In this document: positions 16,233 through 24,426 of the stretch, piece by piece
Layout of the letters: each line of letters opens with the position of its first letter
Position numbering within the stretch: the first letter of the stretch is position 1
Origin: Candidatus Cryptobacteroides faecipullorum
GTDB lineage: Bacteria; Bacteroidota; Bacteroidia; Bacteroidales; UBA932
Direction: 5' to 3'
DNA: 34,534 bases
Assembly (NCBI GenBank): GCA_017694885.1
Contig: JADIMH010000066.1
Span: 1-34,534 of the forward strand
The notes under the pieces: model-generated
What the model was told of the DNA's origin: nothing
Seen by the model: only the letters and a program-made list of their open reading frames with translations
Database searches by the model: none
Program-made: the position numbers and the translations under genes

Positions 16233-17300
16233 CTATTTGATTCTGTATGGAAGATTTTCATACAAGGCGTATTTCTTGGCCTTGCGTATCCATTTCTGCT
16301 CTTCTGTCTTCATATGGGAACGGGCCTCTTCGGCAGAAACCGTACCTTCGACGAAACCGGCAAGCACCGGGTCCGCAAGTTTGGAGTAAAATTCCCCGTA
16401 AAGTTCGAAGACCGGATATCTTTCATGAAAATGCCGCATCAGCTGGAGAGTATGCATAAGCGAATGGTATTCGGCTCCCGGTTCCAGGATTATCTGATAG
16501 CCGTAGCATTTATGACCGGCATATTTCCCGCATGCAGGAGTAAAAGAACACGGACGCATAAGAACGCCGGCCGGCTGCGGAAGCGGCTCGAACCTGTCAG
16601 TCTTGACAAAAGGAGCGCCGATATATTCATAAGGACGGGAAGTGCCGATCCCTGGAGTGACGTTGGTGTTGTTCCAAAGCCCGCCACCGCTATACATGTC
16701 GCATGTGAAAAGGCCCGGGATATCGGACGCCGGAGCTATAGTCCATGGCATCAGCCTCCTTCCGGACTCCGAAGCCATGGCTGAAATGACATGAAGAGGA
16801 TACTTCGCACCTATCTCACTATGGTACAGATTGGCCAGTTCACCTAATGTAAGACCGTGACGGTGTGCCACCTTCGGCACGTACTGCTCGCATTCCCCTA
16901 CCGGCATCGACCCTTCAACAGTACGTCCTGCCGGATTCATATGGTCTACAACATAAAGCGACGGGGCTTCTTCACCCATATCTTTCATGCAGGACATCAG
17001 GCGGAAGACATCCCTGGTATAGTTGAAGTATCTCGATCCCGTATCCTGGATTTCGACTACCAGAGCACTGAGGCCTTTCAGTTCATCGGTGGAAAACTCA
17101 ATATGGTTCGTATCCGGAGTAAGTTCGGTGTCTGCCGGGGAAAATATCCGCGCAAGGTTACCGCGCTCCCGGAACAGATCATACAGATACATGCCCTTGT
17201 CGGCATCCCAGCAGTTCTGCGTACAGAAGCAGCCGACTTTCCCTTCCATGAGAGACTTGTCGAGCTGCTCCTCCAAAGGTGTCGTCCTAAAAGAAAACAT
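16233..17300 (-). CDS. DUF1343 family protein, NamZ-like exo-beta-N-acetylmuramidase
   Basis: 355 residues. Family landmarks in order: an N-terminal Rossmann-like part with ARIFSPADTE, then EIQDTGSRYFNYTRDV, VVDHMNPAGRTVEGS, HRHGLTLGELANLY and WNNTNVTPGIGTSRPYEYIGAPF. DUF1343 members studied in Tannerella and Bacillus (NamZ) cleave MurNAc from the non-reducing end of peptidoglycan fragments. This copy has no signal peptide and a divergent N-terminus, with FSPADTE where many have FSPEHGF, so it is expected in the cytoplasm, perhaps acting on imported muropeptides. It lies 3 bp after the glmM-like gene, in one operon with it. Activity and substrate are inferred. Confidence 0.8.
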   Translation of the reverse strand: MFSFRTTPLEEQLDKSLMEGKVGCFCTQNCWDADKGMYLYDLFRERGNLARIFSPADTELTPDTNHIEFSTDELKGLSALVVEIQDTGSRYFNYTRDVFRLMSCMKDMGEEAPSLYVVDHMNPAGRTVEGSMPVGECEQYVPKVAHRHGLTLGELANLYHSEIGAKYPLHVISAMASESGRRLMPWTIAPASDIPGLFTCDMYSGGGLWNNTNVTPGIGTSRPYEYIGAPFVKTDRFEPLPQPAGVLMRPCSFTPACGKYAGHKCYGYQIILEPGAEYHSLMHTLQLMRHFHERYPVFELYGEFYSKLADPVLAGFVEGTVSAEEARSHMKTEEQKWIRKAKKYALYENLPYRIK

Positions 17301-17303
17301 CCT

Positions 17304-18758
17304 TTATTCCTTTATAATATCCCGTGCAATACCGATGATATCTTCCGCCAGCTTTTCAGCCTGGGCCGCATCGGGAGCTTCGGCATAAATCCTGATAATG
17401 GGTTCAGTATTCGATTTTCTGAGATGTACCCATTTCTTTTCTGATTCGAATGAAATCTTGACCCCGTCGATATCGTTGATGTTTTCTGAGGAATAGATTT
17501 CTTTCATCTTATTTAAGATCTTATCGATCAAGGATTTGTCGGAAAGCTGTATCTTGTTCTTGGCGATAGTGTACTGCGGATATGTCCCGAGGAGCTCCGT
17601 TACCTTGCATTTCCTATATGCGAGGTTTGTCAGGAAGAGGGCGATACCCACCATTGCATCCCTGCCATAATGAAGGGCAGGATAGATGACCCCTCCGTTT
17701 CCTTCACCGCCTATAAGCGCTCCGCATTCCTTCATTTTCGTAGTTACGTTCACCTCTCCTACCGCAGCGGAAAAATACTCGCCGCCGAACTTTTCAGTCA
17801 CATCACGGAGTGCCCTTGATGAAGAAAGGTTGGAAACGGTAGTGAAAGTATAAGGGGAAACAATGTCTTCAATGGCCGCACCGGTCCGGGAAGCCTTGTC
17901 ATATATCCTTGAAAGGAGATAATCCGCAACGCTTACCAATGTATACTCCTCTCCGAAAGGTGTCCCGTCTTCACATATGAGGGCAAGCCTGTCCACATCC
18001 GGATCGACTGAAATCCCCAGGTCGGCATGATTCTTCACCACGGCTTCGGAAAGTCCTGTAAGATTGGCCGGAAGCGGCTCCGGATTATGAGCGAAATGTC
18101 CGTCAGGAGTGCAGTTGAGCTCGATGCATTCGACTCCGAGCCTCTTGAGCAGCCGTGGCATGATGATGCCTCCGACCGAGTTCACGGCATCGAGTACGAC
18201 CTTGAATCCGGCTTTCCTTACAGCCTCGGCATCCACTGCCTCGAGTGCCAGTACGGCATCGATATGCCTGTCGGTAAAATCAGATTCACACACGGTTCCG
18301 AGTTCTTCGACCTGAGCGAAATCGAATTCTTCGCTGTCCGCGCATGCAAGTATGGCGGCACCTTCTTCCGCATTCAGGAATTCGCCTTTTTCATTCAGAA
18401 GTTTCAAGGCATTCCACTGCATGGGATTATGCGATGCGGTCAGGATTATTCCGCCGTCGGCTTTCTCGAAAATGACCGCCATCTCTGTCGTAGGGGTAGA
18501 TGCAAAACCGGCCTTGATGACATCCACTCCGCAGGCAATCAGCGTCCCGCAGACAATATTCTCCACCATTTCCCCTGAAATACGGGCATCCTTACCGACT
18601 ACCACGCGATACCTCTCCCCCGGTCCTTTCGGTCTGCGCTCCCTCAGTTTTACACAATAGGCATATGTGAATTTAACGATATCCACAGGGGTAAGAGCCT
18701 CGCCCGGAGCCCCTCCGATCGTTCCCCTGATTCCTGAAATAGATTTGATAAGAGTCAT
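17304..18758 (-). CDS. glmM: Phosphoglucosamine mutase / phosphohexomutase
   Basis: 484 residues of the alpha-D-phosphohexomutase family. The phosphoserine loop is TASHNPMQWN with Ser109; the metal loop is DPDVDRLAL; the sugar-binding loop is GGEGNGGVIYP; the C-terminal phosphate-binding loop is RKSNTEPIIRIYAEA. The start MTLIKSISGIRGTIGG and lack of a separate obvious PGM pattern favour GlmM (GlcN-6-P to GlcN-1-P, feeding UDP-GlcNAc). A phosphomannomutase/phosphoglucomutase specificity cannot be excluded by eye. It is transcribed from a full consensus promoter at 18807-18838, with the NamZ-like gene downstream. Confidence 0.85.
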   Translation of the reverse strand: MTLIKSISGIRGTIGGAPGEALTPVDIVKFTYAYCVKLRERRPKGPGERYRVVVGKDARISGEMVENIVCGTLIACGVDVIKAGFASTPTTEMAVIFEKADGGIILTASHNPMQWNALKLLNEKGEFLNAEEGAAILACADSEEFDFAQVEELGTVCESDFTDRHIDAVLALEAVDAEAVRKAGFKVVLDAVNSVGGIIMPRLLKRLGVECIELNCTPDGHFAHNPEPLPANLTGLSEAVVKNHADLGISVDPDVDRLALICEDGTPFGEEYTLVSVADYLLSRIYDKASRTGAAIEDIVSPYTFTTVSNLSSSRALRDVTEKFGGEYFSAAVGEVNVTTKMKECGALIGGEGNGGVIYPALHYGRDAMVGIALFLTNLAYRKCKVTELLGTYPQYTIAKNKIQLSDKSLIDKILNKMKEIYSSENINDIDGVKISFESEKKWVHLRKSNTEPIIRIYAEAPDAAQAEKLAEDIIGIARDIIKE

Positions 18759-18806
18759 TTCAATGAAATATTAAAAACCTGACATATAAAGAAAAGCATA
18801 AACAAA

Positions 18807-18838
18807 CAAAAATACGACAAACAAGATATTTTTACAAA
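18807..18838 (-). promoter_or_regulatory. Promoter of glmM / NamZ-like operon
   Basis: On the minus strand TTTG (18835-18838), a 20-bp spacer and TATTTTTG (18807-18814) match the consensus. It leaves a ~40-nt leader. Confidence 0.82.
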
Positions 18839-18846
18839 TTTTATAG

Positions 18847-18854
18847 TATTTTTG
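18847..18854 (+). promoter_or_regulatory. Probable -7 element for the DUF486 gene
   Basis: TATTTTTG fits TAnnTTTG. No -33 match is seen at 19-21 bp. It is divergent from the glmM promoter, only ~10 bp away. Confidence 0.45.
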
Positions 18855-18925
18855 CCGCCGCTTTCACGGAAAAGCACAGGGAAAATGTTGAATCCGTCGC
18901 AAATACGACACTGAATATTAGGACA

Positions 18926-19294
18926 ATGAGAGCAGTCTGGACTATTCTTCTTCTTATAACATCGAACATTTTCATGACTTTTGCCTGGTACGGACATCTC
19001 AAGCTCCAGGAAATGAAGATTTCCTCAAGTTGGCCTCTGATACTTGTAATTCTTTTTTCATGGGCAGTGGCGTTCTTCGAATACTGCGCACAGGTTCCGG
19101 CCAACAGGATCGGCTTCAACGGAAACGGAGGTCCGTTCTCGCTCATGCAGCTCAAAGTCATCCAGGAAGTCATATCGCTGACAGTCTTTACGGTAATAGT
19201 CACGTTGATGTTCAAGGGACAAGGTCTCCAGTGGAACCATCTTGCCGCGTTCGTCTGTCTGATTATGGCGGTTTTCTTCGTTTTTCTGAAATAA
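18926..19294 (+). CDS. DMT family (DUF486) small membrane protein
   Basis: 122 residues with four hydrophobic segments (about 4-22, 35-53, 78-96, 102-121). Family markers are WYGHLKL, SWAVAFFEYCAQVPANRIG and QLKVIQEVISLTVF, which identify the DUF486/DMT-like group related to small drug/metabolite transporters. Substrate unknown. Single gene, divergent from glmM; its 3' end is followed 23 bp later by the tRNA promoter. Confidence 0.88.
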   Translation: MRAVWTILLLITSNIFMTFAWYGHLKLQEMKISSSWPLILVILFSWAVAFFEYCAQVPANRIGFNGNGGPFSLMQLKVIQEVISLTVFTVIVTLMFKGQGLQWNHLAAFVCLIMAVFFVFLK

Positions 19295-19317
19295 AACATG
19301 ACACGGATGCAAAAAAA

Positions 19318-19349
19318 TTTGGAAGTAAAGAAAACTTGCCATATCTTTG
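19318..19349 (+). promoter_or_regulatory. Promoter of tRNA-Glu
   Basis: TTTG (19318-19321), a 20-bp spacer and TATCTTTG (19342-19349): exact Bacteroidota consensus, 18 bp before the tRNA 5' end. Confidence 0.9.
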
Positions 19350-19367
19350 CAATCCCAAAAATAAAAC

Positions 19368-19439
19368 GCTCGGCTCGTATAACGGTTAGTACTCAAGATT
19401 CTCAATCTTGCAATCGGAGTTCGATTCTCCGGCCGAGTA
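19368..19439 (+). tRNA. tRNA-Glu (anticodon CTC)
   Basis: The cloverleaf folds fully. The acceptor is 19368-19374 with 19432-19438 (one G-T pair at the first position) and discriminator A19439. The D stem is GTAT/GTAC. The anticodon stem CAAGA/TCTTG carries loop TTCTCAA, giving anticodon CTC (reads GAG). The T stem CGGAG/CTCCG has loop TTCGATT. CCA is not encoded. It stands alone with its own promoter and terminator. Confidence 0.95.
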
Positions 19440-19444
19440 CAAAG

Positions 19445-19478
19445 AAAGGCTCCTAATCATCTGATTAAGAGCCTTTTT
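19445..19478. terminator. Terminator after tRNA-Glu, probably bidirectional
   Basis: An 8-bp stem (19445-19452 with 19469-19476), one mismatch, and a 5-bp stem (19454-19458 with 19463-19467) close a 4-nt loop. T-rich runs lie on both sides, so it may also serve the converging hydrolase gene. Confidence 0.85.
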
Positions 19479-19497
19479 ATTTTTATTGTAAGACCAT

Positions 19498-20355
19498 TCA
19501 GCGAGATGCTTTATACTCTTTCCACAGCCGCTTGATATCATCACGGATCAGATAGGACGCAGGACCTATGACATTGCCATGGTTGAAACCTTCAAGCTGG
19601 TAAAGTTCGACCGGATGACTGAAATATTCCAGCAATGCATACAGATGAAGGTTCTCTTCATAGCGTGCCAGCATTTCCAGATCATCATCACCGGTAATCA
19701 GCATCAGAGGGGCACCCTCTTTGCGGACATTGTTGGAAGGGGCATACTCATCGATGAGAGGTATATCACGGGAAAGACCACGTTCCGCCTTGATCGTATA
19801 ATGGGTTGCCGTCTGGCCGCTGACCGGATAGGCTTTGGCTATACGGTCGGCATCAGCACCGCAGGCCGCCATATAATCCTTTGCAAGAACCAGCATCAGT
19901 GTAAGATATCCTCCGGCAGAATGCCCTCCGACATAAATCTGGTCCGGAGTACCTCCATATTCGGCTATATGTTCGAAAACCCAGGCCATGGCCTGAGCGG
20001 CATCCTCTATGTATGAAGGGCATTTGGCTTTCGGAGAAAGTCTGTAATTGACATCGACTACAGCAAAGCCCTGACCGCGGAATTCCTGCAGCAACGACTT
20101 GGAACCGCCTTCGAGGCCGCCGCCATGAAACCACACCAAGGTAGCAAAACCGTCTGTATTCTCCGGATAATAGATATCGAGCCTGCATCTTTCCAGACGA
20201 TAGGCATCTGTTTCATCTTCCGACACATAGCTGATATCTTTCAAATGTCTGTAACCGGGTTCTGCACTACTGGCAATACCGGCATCGGCAGCACTTGCCT
20301 GCAGAGAAAAGCAGGCGGCAGCCACCAGGAAAATCATATAGGCAAACGTTTTCAT
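19498..20355 (-). CDS. Secreted alpha/beta hydrolase (esterase-like)
   Basis: 285 residues from the ATG at 20355, chosen over an upstream ATG at 20412 because it gives a clean signal peptide (MKTFAYMIFLVAAACFSLQA, cut near ASA). The oxyanion-hole motif is FHGGG (76-80). The nucleophile elbow is GHSAGG with Ser146. A likely acid is in TGDDD (221-225) and the catalytic histidine is His259 in GFNHG. This is the HGGG carboxylesterase type common among carbohydrate or xenobiotic esterases. Substrate unknown; export suggests a periplasmic or outer target. It lies 16 bp after the lactonase-like gene, in the same operon. Confidence 0.85.
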   Translation of the reverse strand: MKTFAYMIFLVAAACFSLQASAADAGIASSAEPGYRHLKDISYVSEDETDAYRLERCRLDIYYPENTDGFATLVWFHGGGLEGGSKSLLQEFRGQGFAVVDVNYRLSPKAKCPSYIEDAAQAMAWVFEHIAEYGGTPDQIYVGGHSAGGYLTLMLVLAKDYMAACGADADRIAKAYPVSGQTATHYTIKAERGLSRDIPLIDEYAPSNNVRKEGAPLMLITGDDDLEMLARYEENLHLYALLEYFSHPVELYQLEGFNHGNVIGPASYLIRDDIKRLWKEYKASR

Positions 20356-20371
20356 ATTATTTAAAGAATAT

Positions 20372-21580
20372 TTATTCAGCAATAACCACACATGAAGGCA
20401 TATCCTCAGCAAACCTGAGTTTCGTCCCAGAATATGTCAGGGCTCCCGAGTCCGGGTCTATGCCGTATACCTCGACAGTCCTGTCATCCCGGCATGCTAC
20501 CAGCATTGCAGTCCCGTCAGGAGTAATTGCAAAATTACGCGGATGCTTCCCTGTCCTGCAGTATCCTGTCTTTATGACAGAGCCGTCATCCGCCACTGAA
20601 AACACCGAAATGCCGTCTTTTTTAAGACGGTGCGACGTATACAGGAAGCGGCCTGAAGGATGGATGCGGATATCGGCGCTTCCGCCTGCACGGTTCTCAT
20701 CGGCCAGCAGTCTGGAATCAAGCTCAAAGACGGGGTTTCCGTCGCCGTCGAAAGAATAACTGAAAACCAGCAGTTCTCCAGAGAGTTCGGTAAGGCAATA
20801 AAGTCTGTGCCTTCCGGCGTCTACGGCCATGTGTCTTGGGCCGCTGCCTTCTCCGCAGAGTATGTCTGCATCCGGAAGGCAGGTCAGGACAGGGGAATGA
20901 TACCTGCATTCAAGGACAGGACCGTCCATATGATCGGACACTTTCATGACCCTTATCCTGTCTGCTCCCAGGTCCGTGGCAAGGAGATAGCGGCAGGAAG
21001 CCCCGTCCTCTGCAGGAAGGAACTTCAGCTGATGTATGTGAGAAGATTCCTGCCTTGTCTTAACCGGACCGCTTCCTTTGAATTCCAGACGCTGCAGCAG
21101 TTCCGCGACTGCACCGTCTTCATCCACACGGAAAACCGACAGGGAGCCGCTTCCGTATTCGGCAGTCATAAGGGTATGCCCCTCCCTGTCAAAAAGAAGG
21201 AAACACGGATCCCGTCCAATATCGGAATTGCTTCCTGTCATGGAAAGCATTATGTCATCTGCAAAAGAGTATATGCCCGAATCCACGCCGTTTTCGGAAA
21301 CCGCATACACATCATAGATTCCGTCCCTGTCATTTTCTTCACCAAGAGCTATATAGGAAGGATTGGCTACGTCCGCCTTGCCGAGGAAGGTGAAAGAGCC
21401 GTCCGACGGGACAAAGATATACCGGTACAGTCCGCTGCCGTAAGTGCCGACATAGACGACCTGACCTTCGGAAATTCCGGAATTTCCGGCCGGTTTCTTC
21501 CTCTGACACAGCCAAACGGACAGACACACTGCAATGGCCAGCAAAGCCGTCACTGCAGCCAGTATTTTAGGTCTATTCAT
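20372..21580 (-). CDS. Lactonase-fold (6-phosphogluconolactonase-like) beta-propeller protein
   Basis: 402 residues. An N-terminal hydrophobic segment (about 6-25) followed by QRKK suggests a signal anchor. The remainder is the seven-bladed propeller of the lactonase/YbhE family: VVYVGTYGSGLYRY at the start, GSGPRHMAVDAGRHRLYCL in the middle and GKHPRNFAITPDGTAMLVACR near the end. Cytoplasmic relatives hydrolyse 6-phosphogluconolactone. A membrane-anchored or exported copy is more likely to act on an unphosphorylated sugar lactone or another ester; this is inference. First gene of a two-gene operon with the secreted esterase. Confidence 0.82.
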   Translation of the reverse strand: MNRPKILAAVTALLAIAVCLSVWLCQRKKPAGNSGISEGQVVYVGTYGSGLYRYIFVPSDGSFTFLGKADVANPSYIALGEENDRDGIYDVYAVSENGVDSGIYSFADDIMLSMTGSNSDIGRDPCFLLFDREGHTLMTAEYGSGSLSVFRVDEDGAVAELLQRLEFKGSGPVKTRQESSHIHQLKFLPAEDGASCRYLLATDLGADRIRVMKVSDHMDGPVLECRYHSPVLTCLPDADILCGEGSGPRHMAVDAGRHRLYCLTELSGELLVFSYSFDGDGNPVFELDSRLLADENRAGGSADIRIHPSGRFLYTSHRLKKDGISVFSVADDGSVIKTGYCRTGKHPRNFAITPDGTAMLVACRDDRTVEVYGIDPDSGALTYSGTKLRFAEDMPSCVVIAE

Positions 21581-21599
21581 TACAGTACACGTTATTCAG

Positions 21600-21630
21600 T
21601 TCAAAGATAACATGATTTTAACTAAATTTG
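21600..21630 (+). promoter_or_regulatory. Promoter of the C_GCAxxG_C_C gene
   Basis: TTC (21600-21602, one mismatch to TTG), a 20-bp spacer and TAAATTTG (21623-21630). The -7 box of each direction lies on or beside the -33 box of the other. Confidence 0.6.
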
Positions 21631-21633
21631 CAA
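21602..21633 (-). promoter_or_regulatory. Promoter of the lactonase/esterase operon
   Basis: On the minus strand TTG (21631-21633), a 21-bp spacer and TATCTTTG (21602-21609). It occupies almost the same bases as the divergent promoter for the C_GCAxxG gene. Confidence 0.75.
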
Positions 21634-21660
21634 CCCCGAAAACCGGATATTTCAACTATT

Positions 21661-22224
21661 ATGACATCAAACAGACTGAAAATAAAATCCCTACCCGCCG
21701 ATTTCAACGTTGAAGAAAGGGTCGCTATGGCCAGAGAAAATTTCAGAAGCCGCGGATATAACTGCTGCCAGGCGGTATTGCTGGCATACAGCGATGTGCT
21801 CGGACTGGATGAAGACACTGTCGCCACCCTTGCTTCGGGACTCGGAGGCGGAATGGGCCGCCTCCGGGAAGTATGCGGCAGCGTAACCGCCATGTTCATG
21901 ATAACCGGCTTTATCCACCCGGCAGCCGATCCGACGATAAAATCCGACAGGACGGCCAACTATGCACTCGTACAGGAAGCTGCGGCAAAGTTCAGGGAGA
22001 TAAACGGCTCCATCATATGTAAAGAACTGCTTGGAATCGTCCCGAAGAGTCCGGTAGGAAAAAACGGAATAGCGCTACCGGCGTACCAGCCGTCCGCACT
22101 TCCTGCAGAATCCCCGGAACCGTCGGACAGGACTCCGGAATATTATCAAAAGCGGCCTTGCGAAGAACTGATAGGGATTTCCGCCAGAATAATGGGCAAT
22201 ATGATTCTCGAAAACCTATCTTGA
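21661..22224 (+). CDS. C_GCAxxG_C_C family protein, putative redox protein
   Basis: 187 residues. The frame is open to 21628 but that lies inside the -7 box, so the ATG at 21661 is chosen. Family pattern: YNCCQAVLLAY (Cys35, Cys36), ASGLGGGMGRLREVCGSVTA (Cys72) and SIICKELLG (Cys120), plus Cys167 near the end. The family is thought to use the conserved cysteines in redox or metal chemistry, but no firm activity is known. No signal peptide. The C-terminal third carries a Pro/Ser-rich linker (about 138-160). Its last 9 bases overlap the 3' end of the converging mltG. Confidence 0.82.
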   Translation: MTSNRLKIKSLPADFNVEERVAMARENFRSRGYNCCQAVLLAYSDVLGLDEDTVATLASGLGGGMGRLREVCGSVTAMFMITGFIHPAADPTIKSDRTANYALVQEAAAKFREINGSIICKELLGIVPKSPVGKNGIALPAYQPSALPAESPEPSDRTPEYYQKRPCEELIGISARIMGNMILENLS

Positions 22225-23274
22225 GGCAGCCGCTTTTTCTTTCTGTCTCTGTGTCAGCGCCCTCTGAAAAGCCCTGGCATTTTTCAGATGCTCTCCATAA
22301 GTCACTGCAAATCTGTGAGTTCCGTTAAATTCCGGACTCGCACAGAAATATATGTACCCATGCTCATCAGGATGGAGAACAGCCTCGATGCATGCTTTGG
22401 GAGGGACATTGATCGGTGCGGGAGGCAATCCTTTGTATTTATAAGTATTATAAGGTGAATCTACTTTAAGATGTTTTTTCAGTATCCTGTCAAGAGTATA
22501 GTCATAACAGAATGCTATTGTCGGATCCGCCTGAAGTTTCATGCCTTTATGGAGACGGTTCAGGTATACGCCGGCGATTACAGGATACTCGGACTCCTTT
22601 AGAGTCTCCCCGCTGACTATGGATGCCATCACCGACACTTCATATGGAGTCAGTCCCTGGGCCTGAGCGGCCGATCTGCGCTCCTGCGTCCAGAAAACAT
22701 CGTATTCTTTCTTAAGCCTGTCGAATATGTCCTTTACCGATGAAGTCCAGTACATCTGGTAGGTATCCGGCAGGATCATGGCAAAGACGGTCTCGGGAGT
22801 AAAACCGTATCCTGCAAGGAACGAACTGTCATTAAGGGCTCTTGCCACCTGCGATGAATCCACCATCATCTGCCTGCCTATCTTTTCGGCAAGACGGCCC
22901 TTGTTCCTGATAGTTCCGGAAAGTATCATGTTCTGCGGAGTCTGCCATCCGCGGGAAAGCATTCTTGCGACATAAATCGCGGTAAATGAAGGTTCGATGA
23001 CATATCTTCCCGGCTTTATGGCAGTGTCGAGATGTTCTTTCCCGGATGCACGCTCAAGACTGCCGCGCCGCAGCGCCCCTGCTCCGCTGACAAGCGAATC
23101 TATTGCCTCGGAAACGCCTGTATCGGGATACACATATAGGATATAATCCTTTGAAAAACAAGGTCTTCTATTATCATTCCAATACCGGCATACAATAAAG
23201 GCAAGAACTCCTGAAACAACCGCAAGGCACACAGCTACGGTCAGGATCGTGTATTTTTTTCTGTCAGCTCCCAT
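22216..23274 (-). CDS. mltG: Endolytic transglycosylase MltG
   Basis: 352 residues. A single N-terminal transmembrane helix (about 9-29) anchors the protein with the bulk in the periplasm. A LysM-like part precedes the catalytic YceG domain, which shows MASIVSGETLKESEYP with the probable catalytic Glu223, YLNRLHKGMKLQADPTIAF and the end motif PYNTYKYKGLPPAPI. MltG cuts nascent glycan strands and sets their length. It follows the GH73-LysM gene by 25 bp. No terminator is seen behind it; the gene ends inside the 3' end of the C_GCAxxG gene. Confidence 0.94.
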   Translation of the reverse strand: MGADRKKYTILTVAVCLAVVSGVLAFIVCRYWNDNRRPCFSKDYILYVYPDTGVSEAIDSLVSGAGALRRGSLERASGKEHLDTAIKPGRYVIEPSFTAIYVARMLSRGWQTPQNMILSGTIRNKGRLAEKIGRQMMVDSSQVARALNDSSFLAGYGFTPETVFAMILPDTYQMYWTSSVKDIFDRLKKEYDVFWTQERRSAAQAQGLTPYEVSVMASIVSGETLKESEYPVIAGVYLNRLHKGMKLQADPTIAFCYDYTLDRILKKHLKVDSPYNTYKYKGLPPAPINVPPKACIEAVLHPDEHGYIYFCASPEFNGTHRFAVTYGEHLKNARAFQRALTQRQKEKAAASR

Positions 23275-23299
23275 CTGTTTTCTGTTAATGCTATGGATA

Positions 23300-24391
23300 T
23301 CATCTCAACAAGACCGTATCGCCTTCCTTGAGAATATGGTCCTCGGTAAATCCGTTAAGTTTCATGATAGAGTTCAGCCTTACCGCAAAACGCTGTGAAA
23401 TGTCGGCCAGGGTTTCGTTCCCTTCAGCGATGTATTTGTCAAGATGGGAAGCGGCCTTCTTTTTTTTCGGCTGAAGGTACACTATAGTACCTGGAAGGAG
23501 CTCCTTGTCGCTGCGGACATCGTTGAAATACAGAATCTCACGCGGGAAGAGGCTATAGAGCTTCGCTATGGAAGCGTATGTCTCGCCTTCGGCTGAATAT
23601 ACGAATGCAACTCCGTTCTGGGAATACAAGTGGCGTGACAGAGAGAACCTGAATTCCGAATCCGATCCTTCATAAAGGCGCGGTTCTTCCAGCACGGTAG
23701 GAGATTCGGGAATCCTGCTTCCCGGAGCTACGGTGATCGTTTCCGGCCTCTCCTCTTTCATGGCTACTCCGACAGCTGTCGTATCTCCGGCCGTAACCGG
23801 AACTGCCGCAGCCTTCTTCCTGAGCCTGCGTGCTTCTTTACGCGCAAGCCTGTTCTGTCTGCGGATGGCCTTTGCATCCGTCTGGTCGAAACGGGAAAGT
23901 CCGTATGTTTCTATAATGGATATAAGCTTGCGCGGATATGACGGATCGGTAGCATATCCGGCGCGTTTGAGACCGTGCGCCCAGCCTTTATAGTCAGTAG
24001 TCTTCAAATCGAACAGCGGCTTGTACCTGTCCCTGTAGCGCAGGAAATCGGAATGGTCTTTATATGAATCCGAAACGGATTTGTATTTGCGGAAACATTC
24101 ATTCCTTTTTTCCGCATCGATATACACTCCAGGACCTTTCCAGTCATGGCACTTGATGCCGAAATGATTATTGCCCTTGGTCGCCAGATATGACTGTCCG
24201 TTGGCTGACTCCAGCATTCCCTGCGCCAGTGTTATGCTGGCAGGGACTCCGCTGCGGAACATTTCATCCACTGCCATCTGGGCATATTTTTCTATATATG
24301 CCTCCTGGGCAGACTGCTTCTGTGCTGCAGCTGACAGCGGGAAAGACACAAATGATATGAAAATGAATAGATTGGAGAAAATTCTGTTCAT
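23300..24391 (-). CDS. GH73 glucosaminidase with C-terminal LysM domains
   Basis: 363 residues with a signal peptide (MNRIFSNLFIFISFVSFPLS, cut after AAAQ or close). The GH73 domain at about 28-170 has AQGMLESANGQSYLA with probable catalytic Glu61, and NNHFGIKCHDW. A basic Ala/Arg/Lys-rich linker (about 180-210) follows. Two LysM modules lie at about 260-310 and 315-363. It should cleave between GlcNAc and MurNAc in peptidoglycan, likely in cell separation or remodelling. Co-transcribed with mltG, which supports a wall-maturation role. A -7 box (TATTTTTG) lies at 24411-24418. Confidence 0.9.
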   Translation of the reverse strand: MNRIFSNLFIFISFVSFPLSAAAQKQSAQEAYIEKYAQMAVDEMFRSGVPASITLAQGMLESANGQSYLATKGNNHFGIKCHDWKGPGVYIDAEKRNECFRKYKSVSDSYKDHSDFLRYRDRYKPLFDLKTTDYKGWAHGLKRAGYATDPSYPRKLISIIETYGLSRFDQTDAKAIRRQNRLARKEARRLRKKAAAVPVTAGDTTAVGVAMKEERPETITVAPGSRIPESPTVLEEPRLYEGSDSEFRFSLSRHLYSQNGVAFVYSAEGETYASIAKLYSLFPREILYFNDVRSDKELLPGTIVYLQPKKKKAASHLDKYIAEGNETLADISQRFAVRLNSIMKLNGFTEDHILKEGDTVLLR

Positions 24392-24410
24392 ATACCCGTA
24401 AAATGAGTGA

Positions 24411-24418
24411 CAAAAATA
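24411..24418 (-). promoter_or_regulatory. Probable -7 element before the GH73-LysM gene
   Basis: TATTTTTG on the minus strand, 20 bp before the ATG. No -33 match at the expected distance, which lies inside the end of rnz. Read-through from rnz is also possible. Confidence 0.45.
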
Positions 24419-24426
24419 GCGATATT

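Noticed and set aside
19368..19439. tRNA-Glu as an integration site for a mobile element
   Set aside because: No integrase gene nearby and no repeat of the tRNA 3' end noticed; both flanks are ordinary genes.
20660..21610. 316-codon plus-strand ORF opposite the lactonase gene
   Set aside because: Antisense shadow, low-complexity unlike any family; the minus-strand propeller protein explains the region.
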